A stretch of DNA of 64,000 nucleotides from the NCBI GenBank assembly GCA_036346355.1, contig CM070581.1, positions 42,675,849 to 42,739,848 of the forward strand. Reading direction: 5' to 3'. Below are positions 56,225-64,000 of this stretch, piece after piece; within the stretch, counting starts at the first letter, position 1; the number at the start of each line of letters is the position of its first letter. The translations under genes were made by a program, and so were the position numbers. Below the pieces are notes generated by a model. The model was given only the letters and a program-made list of their open reading frames with translations. It made no database searches and was not told the origin of the DNA. This stretch comes from Rhipidocladum racemiflorum (taxonomy: Eukaryota; Streptophyta; Magnoliopsida; Poales; Poaceae).

Positions 56225-57423
56225 TTCAGTTGATCGGTGAGAATATCAGTGCCTTAGGTTAGTTTTTGATTTCTGTCCTAAATTGAAAACTACTCCACAA
56301 AAATTTAACCTTTAGTTTCAATCTGTTATTTTAGTGAGTTTTGTTAGGTTTTGATCCATTAGAGTCCATGTTTTAGTTGCTGATCTTTCTTTTCCTTCGC
56401 GTAGCTTCAATCCTTCAATTCTGTCCAGTTTGGTATTTCGAGCATAACTTTCACATACAAACTCAGATTTTTGTGTTCTTGCACTCTATCGAAAGCTGAG
56501 GATATAAGCTTCAATTCCTTCCATAGTCAACCAATCAAATTCGGTGATCTTCAAACATTAATCTAGGTGACAAGTCTGCTACCCAGAAAAACATCAGTAC
56601 ACCTACCTTTTGGAACCACCAATTCATCCTTTGTGAACACTTTGATCCTATTTGAGACTAGCTTGTTGATATTGCTTAGGGCTGCTCTACTTGATACATT
56701 GCATAATCTTCAGTTATCATATCATATGATCTTGTGACACCGAGTTAGGGATTCCAAAACATTGTTCATACTAGTGTTGGCCGAAAGTCACCAAAAGAAA
56801 GAAAAGAGAAAGAGCCAAAAGGGCAAAAAAAAAAAAGGAAAAGAAAAAGAAAATTGTGGCCGGTCACACTACATTGAGCAAAACCCTAATTTGTGTTTGT
56901 TACTTTTTATGTTGTGCAATTTATTAATTAGTGAGCAATCTTGAGCCATTTTTACATTCAGGAAGCAATAAGTTAGCGTCTCTCTACGACTTGTGCAATA
57001 GAGCTTTTAGTGCATCACTTATATTTTATAGCTCATTCCTTGATTGCATAAGTGCCTTTATCTTTGCGTGTTGTTGCCTTCAAATTCACTTATATCTTTG
57101 AGATCGGCAACTAGGGCTTGTGAATTCTAGTTTGGATCATTACTTATCATTACAATAACTAGAATTATCAGATTGCATAGGAAATAAATTTTGCCTATCC
57201 AAGCTCCACATCCAACCTTGTACTTTGGTTCGGTCCCTTGGCAATCGCTTTATCCAAGCTTCGAAGAACTTTTGACCACGCCAACGGCCGTCAACACCTG
57301 CTGCATGTAAGAACTTGTAAGTGCTTTGGTTATAGGCTTGAATGTTGAGAGAATTGCCACCACCTCCTTGTAATTGATAGGGACATTATACTTGTTATAT
57401 TGTTTTCTTGCCTTCTACTAACC
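56225..57423 (+). other. Element G 5' leader
   Basis: About 1.2 kb without a sustained frame; it contains an A-rich purine run at 56,800-56,850. Confidence 0.75.
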
Positions 57424-59781
57424 ATGTCAGGTGATGAGGATTCGCTGCATCACTCTCCACGCGCAAAGGGAATTGTTGCTAGAATGTTGTTGCAAGAAGA
57501 CCGCCTCCGGTCTATCGAGACCGCTCAGGGAATTGCTAACACTAATCTTGCTACTATTTTGTCTAGACTTTATACGCTTGTAGGTATTGCCCCCGAAACT
57601 TCCATTCCTCCACCTCATCTTCTAAGCAACAAAAATCGCATACTACATGCTCAGGTACATGTTGATGATGATTCCCTAGGTAAGGTTAAATTCGCCATTC
57701 CACCTTTTAATGGTCAATATGATCCTGATGCCTATATTAATTGGGAGATAGCAGTAGATAAAGAATTTGGCAAGTATGATTTGTCTGAAAATGAAAAGAT
57801 TAGGATTGCTGCTAGTGTGCTAAATGAATATGCATTAACATGATGGAAACATATTTGTAGAAAAGAGAGAAAACCTGAAAATTGGAAGGCCATGAAAAGA
57901 CTTATGAGAATTGATTATGTTCCTGAATATCATACTGAATTTTTGTATAATAGACTCCAATGCTTGAAACAAGGAAATAAGTGCGTTAAGGAATACTATG
58001 AACGATTGCAAAATCATTTGTTGCGTTGTGGTTTAGTTGAAGGTGAAGAAGCAACAGAGCTTAGGTTCATACGTGGACTTAATCAAGAAATTCAGGATGC
58101 TCTTATTGATGAAACATATAGTTCTCTTTCAGAATTGGTTGTATGTGCTTGTAGGGTTGAAAATATGCTTGCTGAATCCTTGAAAGAATCATTAGCTTCA
58201 TTTGAGGCGCCCATTGTTGCACCTTCTTTTGTAGCTAACATTTTGTAGAAAAGTGAGCACCATCGAGAGAATGATGTAGAAGTGCATATGGAGAAAGAAC
58301 CGATCAGTACTACCCCATGTGTAAGTGAAGAGATAATAGTTGAAGAAACACCTACAACAGCTGATGAGAACTTACAAGGTAATGTAACAGGTATGGACAT
58401 TACACATGGAGAAAATAATTTTGAAGAGCTAAAAATATCCACAAATCATGCTATCGTGGAGCAATTATTAGTGGATCCAATTGCTGATTTTGCTTTGTTA
58501 CAAGTTGATTTTGCTGTGTTACAAGATGATTTGCTTGCTGTTTCTTGTGATAAAGAAGAGTTGTGTGATAATACTTCACTTATATCCATGACACAACTAG
58601 CGAATGGACATGTCACTTTTGTTAACACACTAGACAGTTATGCTGAAAATAAACATGTCATTCACATCACAAGTGAAAATGATGAGTTGAAATTGATGTC
58701 TCCTTTATATACATTAGGCTACATTGAATTTGATATTCTGTGTGATCCGAATTATTTAGAGGAGAGACTTTTTGTACATTCTGATTTGCCATGGTTATCG
58801 CGAAATATTTTTTATGTTATTGGCAAAAATAGTGAGAAAGAAGAGTATAAAGCACATCGAGTTTACATTTGTTCAGATTTTAAACCTCCATTTGCAAAGC
58901 AACAATGTCATCAATTTAATAATTGCCATATCACTAATCATGTCATACCAAGTTCATTTGGTTCCATTCACAAGTCACATGATAGTTTTCAAGAAAGGGA
59001 GGATATGGTTGATAGAAATTCTCGATCCATTGATTTGATTGCAAATGTGCATATTGCTTTGTTTGCTATCATTACTAACATTTTGCAGGACAATATGATG
59101 GAGTCGAGGACGACTCCACTTCAAGAAAGGGAGGATGATGAGACCATGCTCATCATGGACAGAACTAACAATGCATACATATGTTCATTACCAAGTGTTG
59201 CTGCAATTATATCAACTGCATGGTTTCATTGACCCCCACCATGGCCAGGACCATTAAGTTGGTGACACTTCACGGCATCCTCTACTTCGTATACATCTAC
59301 TACGATGGCTCCATCTGCATGGCTTTATCGACCCCCACCTTGGCCATCCTTCTACATCTTCGTCGGTTCAAGGACCATTGAGTCGAGCTCGAGCCCGTCA
59401 ACTCAATTATCAGATCTAAAGCCATACTTGGGAGAAGATGATGAACTTGAGTCGAGGACGACTCAAATGCAAGAAGGGGAGGATGATGAGGACATCACTA
59501 CCATGGATACGGCAATGTCTACAAACCCAATTGAAACCAACAATGTAATACAAGGGCCAATTACTCGAGCCCGCGCACATCAATTCAATTGCCAGGTGAA
59601 TGCGTTCCTCGGGTTGCATACAAATAATTTAATGAATGGAATGCTATTTAATCATTGTGATGATTTTATTGTCCTTAGAAACCAAGGAGAAGGAATCCCA
59701 AAAGTCAAGCATGAACCCAATTCTTCCGGTGCACAACTTCAACTCGGATTCGGCCTCTGGGACAGCACCAACTTAGAATGA
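57424..59781 (+). pseudogene. Element G polyprotein: Gag, unfamiliar middle region, LTR-encoded tail
   Basis: A single frame from MSGDEDSLHHSPRAKG to a TAG at 59,779-59,781, broken by three stops: TGA at 57,841 (TGG in the relatives), TAG at 58,246 (CAG) and TGA at 59,230 (CGA). Gag spans about residues 90-270 (FNGQYDPDAYINWEIAVDKE, HICRKERKPENW, CVKEYYERLQNHLLRCGLVE). The middle, about residues 275-680, has CDKEELCDNTSLISMTQLAN, LGYIEFDILCDPNYLEERLF, EYKAHRVYICSDFK and DNMMESRTTPLQEREDDETM. It resembles no enzyme I recognise. From 59,484 the frame enters the 3' LTR and encodes ITTMDTAMSTNPIETNNVIQ, GPITRARAHQFN and beyond. All three stops fit C-to-T changes on one strand or the other. Confidence 0.88.
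59470..59483 (+). other. Element G polypurine tract
   Basis: CAAGAAGGGGAGGA immediately before the 3' LTR. It is also coding, encoding QEGED. Confidence 0.9.
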
Positions 59782-60396
59782 CCATAACTTTTGATCCACA
59801 AGAGTGTTTGAGGTCTATAAGTACTGGTTTGAAAGGTTTCGATGTCCTCTTTCCAACGGATTTGGCCCCACCTCCAAATTCTTTACGAGTCAACGAGAAT
59901 CTGCAAAACAAGTTCGGTCATCTTTCTAAATCCGAGTCAAACTAGGAATAGGAGTCCTACTCGGCCATGGATGTGGTTTGGACGCCCCTAGCCTGGTTTT
60001 CGCCTCCTATTTCTCCTATATATAGCTAGGGAGTCCCCCAAAATAACTTGGGTTTTCGTTATTTGATAGTTTAGCCTTTTGAGTCTTTTAGACGTGCTCA
60101 ACGGCCGCCTAACAAGCTCCTTGTATCGCAACCCCAACTTTTCAATACTTCATCTATATTTGCAATTTTAGATTGCTTTTGCCTTGTTCTTGCTTGTTCT
60201 TCGATTGCTTGCAGGAATTGATCTTCGTGATCAGGTTGATCGTGCCCACGGCAAGGTCAATAACCATCTGGAGTTGGTTTAGCGATTGCTAAGGCGCATC
60301 GTCGTTGTATGTTGTAGTCAGATCGTCAAAGTCGTCTCCACCCAAATAAAGAGTTATCATTCTCATCGAAAGATCGGGACACCTAGTGTTACATCA
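59484..60396 (+). repeat. Element G 3' LTR
   Basis: 913 bp, TGATGAGGACATC...TTACATCA, TATA box at 60,017-60,025. It differs from the 5' LTR by only a few percent, including a short deletion near 60,077. Confidence 0.95.
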
Positions 60397-60401
60397 CCTT
60401 T
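60397..60401. repeat. Target site duplication of element G, right copy (CCTTT)
   Basis: Exact match to 55,283-55,287. Confidence 0.95.
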
Positions 60402-61631
60402 ACTCATGGACAAATTTTTTTTGAAGAGGTAAAACTGTCCTCAAATCATGCTATCATAGAGCAACAAGTAGTGGAACCAATTATTGATTTTGCTTTGTTA
60501 AAGGATGATCTGCTTGCTAATTCTTGTGACAAAGAAGAGTTGTGTGATAATACTTCACTTATATCCATGACACAACTAGCCAATGAACATGTTACTTTTG
60601 CTTCCACACTAGACCCTTATGCTGAAAATAAACATGTCATTCACATTGCAAGTGAAAATGATGAGTTGAAATTGATGTCTTCTTTAGATACATTAGGTTA
60701 CATTGAACTTGATATTCTGTGTGATCTAAATTATTTAGAGGAGAGACTTTTTGTACATTCTGATTTGTCCTGTTTATCGCGAAATACTTTTCATGTTATT
60801 GGCAAAAATGATGATAACGGAGAGTATAAAGCACATCGAGTTTACATTTGTTCAGATTTTAAACATCAGTTTGCTATGCAAGAATGTCTTCAATTTGATC
60901 ATTGCCATTTCACTAATCATGTCATATCAAGTACTTTTGGGTCAATTTACAAGTCACATGATTGTTTTCAAGAAAGGGAGAATATGTTTGATAGAGATTT
61001 TCGATCCATTGATTTGATTGCAAATGTATACGTTGCTTTGTTTCCTGTCGTTACTAATATTTTGCAGGACAATATGATGGAGTCGAGAACGATTCCACTT
61101 CAAGAAAGGGAGGATGATGAGACCATGCACATCATGGACAGAACTAACAATACATACATATGGTCATCACCAAGTGTTGCTGCAATTATATCAACTGCAT
61201 GGCTTCATCGACCCTCACCTTGGCCAGGACCATTAAGATGGCAACACTTTATGGCATGCTCTACTTCGTCTGCATTGCTTCATCGACCCCCACCATGGCC
61301 AGATTTAAAGCTATACTTGGGAGAAAATGATGAGCTTGAGTCGAGGATGACTCAAATGCAAGAAGGGGAGAATGATGAGGACATCACTACCATGTATACG
61401 GCCACGCTTACGCATCCAATTGAAACCAATGATGTAATACAAGGACCAATTACTCGAGCTCGTGCACGTCAATTCAATTACCAGGTGAACGCGTTCCTCG
61501 GGTTGCATACAAATAATTTAATGGTTGAAATACTATTTAATCCTTGTAATGATTTTATTGTCCTTAGGAACCAAGGGGGCACCAAGGCCCACGTGCTAGA
61601 ATATGTTGAAGCAAGGAGGCGCCAACCATGA
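60402..61631 (+). CDS. Element H right arm, unfamiliar middle region and LTR-encoded tail
   Basis: Continues the right arm after G, in one open frame of about 410 codons with no stop until 61,629-61,631. It has FTHGQIFFEEVKLSSNHAII, DKEELCDNTSLISMTQLANE, CDLNYLEERLFVHSDLSCLS, EYKAHRVYICSDFKHQFAMQ and two HRPxPWP boxes. From 61,373 it is encoded by the LTR: DEDITTMYTATLTHPIETND and GPITRARARQFNYQVNAFLG. This is the best preserved copy of the region in the window. Function is unknown to me. Its Gag half is at 54,293-55,287. Confidence 0.8.
   Translation, partial: THGQIFFEEVKLSSNHAIIEQQVVEPIIDFALLKDDLLANSCDKEELCDNTSLISMTQLANEHVTFASTLDPYAENKHVIHIASENDELKLMSSLDTLGYIELDILCDLNYLEERLFVHSDLSCLSRNTFHVIGKNDDNGEYKAHRVYICSDFKHQFAMQECLQFDHCHFTNHVISSTFGSIYKSHDCFQERENMFDRDFRSIDLIANVYVALFPVVTNILQDNMMESRTIPLQEREDDETMHIMDRTNNTYIWSSPSVAAIISTAWLHRPSPWPGPLRWQHFMACSTSSALLHRPPPWPDLKLYLGENDELESRMTQMQEGENDEDITTMYTATLTHPIETNDVIQGPITRARARQFNYQVNAFLGLHTNNLMVEILFNPCNDFIVLRNQGGTKAHVLEYVEARRRQP
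61360..61372 (+). other. Element H right arm polypurine tract
   Basis: AAGAAGGGGAGAA before the LTR start TGATGAGGACATC. Confidence 0.88.
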
Positions 61632-62375
61632 TGGGCCAAGGAGGCGCCAAGGCCCACGGGCCAGAACATGTTGAAAGAAGGCCCAACCATGATGGGCCAA
61701 GGAGGCGCCAAGGCCCACGGGCCAGAATATGTTGAAAGGAGGCCCAACCATGATGGGCCAAGGTGGTGCCAAGGCCCATGGGCCAGAACATGTTGAAACA
61801 AGGAGGCCCAACCATGATGGGCCAAGGAGGCACTAAGGCCCATCATGGCACCATAGAGGAGGGAGCACTACTCCTTCTCAGGCCAGCCCATGAAGTGGGG
61901 CACCACTTCCTCCCTCCACTGGCCCACGAAGGCCCAAGTTGCATGACTACATGTTTGGTACCACCTTGCTTATGTTTAATTTTTGGTTACATCCCTCCAC
62001 TATATAATAGAGGCAATAGGCCACCTAAGAGACTTGAGTTTTGCTTAGTAAATCAGTTTAGCTTTTGCTACTGTCCGTGCAAACGTGTGTCGATTAGACC
62101 GCCTATGCACGTAATTGCAAGACTCTAAATTTCAGTTTGGAAATTAAATATTCATATTCGCAATTTCAGATTGCTTGTTATCTTGTTCTTGCTCATTCTC
62201 GATTGCATGCAGGAACGTTTGTCGCGCCCCGGCAAGATTAACACTTCAGAGATTGGTGTACCGGTCGCTAAGGCGCAACGTCGTTGATTGTTGTAGTCGG
62301 ACCGCCAACATCGAACTCCAACCCAAATCATGGTTATCATACTCTCACCGAAAGATCGGGCCACCGTCCCTATCA
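61373..62375 (+). repeat. Element H right arm LTR
   Basis: 1,003 bp, TGATGAGGACATC...CCGTCCCTATCA, TATA box at 62,001-62,010 (TATATAATAG). It has two more 61-bp units than the left arm LTR. Confidence 0.92.
61572..61851. repeat. 61-bp tandem array rich in TGGGCC/GGCCCA
   Basis: The anchor CCAAGGCCCA recurs at 61,582, 61,647, 61,708 and 61,769, and as CTAAGGCCCA at 61,833. Each unit also has GGCCCAACCATGATGGGCC, an imperfect palindrome. The left arm LTR has the same array shortened by two units (51,967-52,113). Confidence 0.9.
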
Positions 62376-62450
62376 TATGTTGTGCCATTCCCTATTGTTG
62401 CACGAGTCGAAGAGTTGGCTTATCGGTTGGAGCTACCCAGATCATTGCCT
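62376..62450 (+). pseudogene. 75-bp integrase scrap between H and C3
   Basis: The plus strand reads ARVEELAYRLELPRSLPL, resembling the GEVAYRLELPPSL stretch of chromovirus integrases. It is too short for a lineage call. Minus-strand Gag sequence of C3 begins directly after. Confidence 0.5.
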
Positions 62451-63467
62451 CTCTTCGGGCACTGGTTAGCAAAATATCCTTGTTCGTTGCAGCTGTAGCA
62501 GCGCTTCACTGTGCCTTGTTGTTAGAACCCAGTGTGTTGTTTCTCTGCTCAGGCGTTCTGAAGCCCTGGCTCGAAGATCCGGGTGTAGCAGTTGTCTTTT
62601 GGCCGGTCAGCTGTGGCTTGAACCTCGCAAACTGTTGAGGATTTATCCTCAACCTCATCTGGTTTGGACGTCCTCCCTGGCTGGTCATACGACGTTTGCG
62701 GTCCTCGCCTATCTCCTGCGCTTATCCTCTAAGATCAACGCCTTGTTAACCAATTCTTGAAAATCTGGGAACGTGTGTGTGATCAGTCCCACCTGCAACC
62801 CAGAGTTTAGTCCCTTCATGAATCGGGACTGCCTCGCTTTGTCCGTTGCCACATCCTCGTGCGCATAATGGGCCAACTGCGTGAATTTGTTAAGATAATC
62901 GTCCATTGATTGGCCTCCTTGTTTCAGGGAACAGAACTCTTCCTTTTTCAACTCCATCATACCCTCTGGCACATGATATTGGCAGAAGGCTGCTGTAAAT
63001 TCCTCCCAAGTAATATGCTGAGGATGCTCGTGGGATGCGCAAAAGTTCTCCCACCAATCCGCAGCAGTCCCCTCAAGCTGGTGTGAAGCATACAGGACCC
63101 TCTTATTGTCTGCACATTGGGATATGTGCAGTTTCCTCTCTATGATCCTGAGCCAATCATCCGCTTCTATTGGATTGGCATTCCCAGAGAATATCGGTGG
63201 CCTTGTTCTCATGAAGTCAGACAGTCGGGATTGAAACTGGTTCCCCTGGTGTATGTTCTGATTGTTATTATTGGCGACAGATTGGTTCTGCATCTGCTGC
63301 ATAGCCTGCATCATGGTTTGCATTAGCTGGGTTTGAGCAGCGAGAAAAGCTCCCAGATTCTGCATATCAATGGGCGGCGCAGGCTGGGGATTCGGTGCTT
63401 CATTTGGGTTGCCTCCCTAGCGCGAACCACTTCCTCCAGCTCCAGTGTTGCCACGGGTATTCACCAT
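62451..63467 (-). pseudogene. gag: Element C3 Gag (Tekay-like, C-terminus truncated)
   Basis: Starts at the ATG at 63,467 (MVNTRGNTGAGGSGSR), a TAG follows at about 63,420, and the frame is then open from 63,365 to 62,709: FMRTRPPIFSGNANPIEADD, YASHQLEGTAADWWENFCAS, ITWEEFTAAFCQYHVPEGMM. After a frame change the zinc knuckle reads CYSCNEQGYFANQC, where the His of C-X2-C-X4-H-X4-C is Tyr. It is cut at about 62,451. It is clearly related to C's Gag at 44,128-45,366 but a distinct copy. Confidence 0.88.
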
Positions 63468-64000
63468 CTGCTGTTGCTCCAACAATTTAGAGAAGAGAGA
63501 GGAAAAGAATAGACAAGTAGGAATAATCTTATGCGGGGAAAACAGGTGTAACTCAAAGACTTATACAAACATTATTAATAACTTGGTATGGTTGCTTATC
63601 CAAGCCTAAAAGCTATGCAACACATACTGCACACTCAGCAATCAAGGAAGAACTGAATTTCTCTAAGCACATAATAATCTAGCGTCTAAAAGGTAACACT
63701 CTTATCTTAGGAGACGTGACTCCCACACACGAGTCTCAACTAAATACTAAAGCACTGGTTCTTCAAGCCTCTAGAACACTTCATCGATCCACTTCTCTTT
63801 GATCTCGAAGATTCCTTACTTCACGATTTTCAGGGGTAGCAGCGGTACCAAGTACTTACTCCTTAAGTGTGGAACATCGTTGACTATTCAGAATGACTTA
63901 GGTAAGATTTCCATTTAAACCAGTGGGGAAGATAGAAATTTTCAGCAAGGGGGAAGAATAGAAGAATAAGATAAGTCAAGAACTTATTATTCTTTCAAGT
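63468..64000 (-). other. Element C3 5' leader (runs off window)
   Basis: Colinear with C's leader next to gag (ACACATACTGCACACTCA shared) and again near the window end, but the interval matching C's extra ORF is missing. No PBS or LTR is reached. Confidence 0.65.

Larger units (their letters stand above)
55288..60396 (+). mobile_element. Element G: complete pol-less CRM-like LTR element nested in H
   Basis: 5,109 bp with LTRs of 923 and 913 bp, exact CCTTT target duplication, Met-type PBS, PPT and a 1.2-kb leader. It has one long reading frame that holds Gag and an unfamiliar region but no protease, RT, RNase H or integrase motifs. It resembles the non-autonomous members described for cereal centromeric retrotransposons, as I recall them. 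That comparison is inference from LTR start, PBS and LTR-coding overlap. Confidence 0.9.
51433..62375. mobile_element. Element H: two pol-less CRM-like copies joined head-to-head (palindromic), split by G
   Basis: The left arm (51,433-54,254, minus) and right arm (54,293-55,287 plus 60,397-62,375, plus strand) are inverted copies sharing gag, the middle region, PPT and LTR. They meet around a 38-bp spacer. Both outer ends are LTR 3' ends (CTATCA in sense), so the structure has two 3' LTRs and no 5' LTR or PBS. Five-base flanks differ (CCCAC left, TATGT right), so there is no target duplication. The arms differ by roughly 5-10 percent by eye. Confidence 0.88.

Overview
The window is retrotransposon-dense DNA from a plant nuclear genome, most likely a grass. 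I infer this from the Ty3/gypsy families present: Tat-like elements with a second RNase H and an antisense gene, Tekay-like chromoviruses with 3.5-4.7 kb LTRs, and CRM-like elements whose LTRs encode the end of the polyprotein. I found no convincing host gene, rRNA, tRNA, satellite or CRISPR array. Nearly every coding region is broken by stops, frameshifts or deletions.

Left block (1-19,934). Element A is a minus-strand, CRM-like Ty3/gypsy element running from beyond the left edge to 16,444. Its integrase is split by element B (843-10,715), a complete minus-strand Tat-like element with LTRs of 652 and 613 bp and the exact 5-bp target duplication CATAT. B carries a plus-strand (antisense) gene at 1,781-3,024 with its own TATA box. 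A itself sits inside the LTR of C2, a Tekay-like element left as LTR plus integrase end (16,445-19,934).

Middle block (19,935-39,135). Element D is a second Tat-like minus-strand element. It is truncated at both ends and its integrase core is deleted. Its gag is split by element E (24,920-36,307), a chromovirus with two 4.7-kb LTRs around a gutted 2-kb interior and an exact GTGTG target duplication. D's LTR ends in a 54-bp tandem array and abuts a plus-strand fragment (A2) of an A-like gag-protease.

Right block (39,136-64,000). Element C is a Tekay-like minus-strand element with a 3.5-kb 5' LTR, a truncated 3' LTR, decayed gag-pol and an extra coiled-coil ORF between its leader and gag. It is followed by the 3' end of a plus-strand element F. 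F is cut by H (51,433-62,375), in which two copies of a pol-less CRM-like element face head-to-head around a 38-bp spacer. H's right arm is split by G (55,288-60,396), a complete pol-less relative with target duplication CCTTT. The window ends in a short integrase scrap and the gag and leader of another Tekay-like element, C3.

The autonomous elements would make Gag, protease, reverse transcriptase/RNase H and integrase from one transcript. G and H have Gag, an unfamiliar conserved middle region and an LTR-encoded tail but no enzymes, so they would need enzymes from an A-like helper. The CRM-like content makes a centromeric or pericentromeric location plausible, but this is inference.
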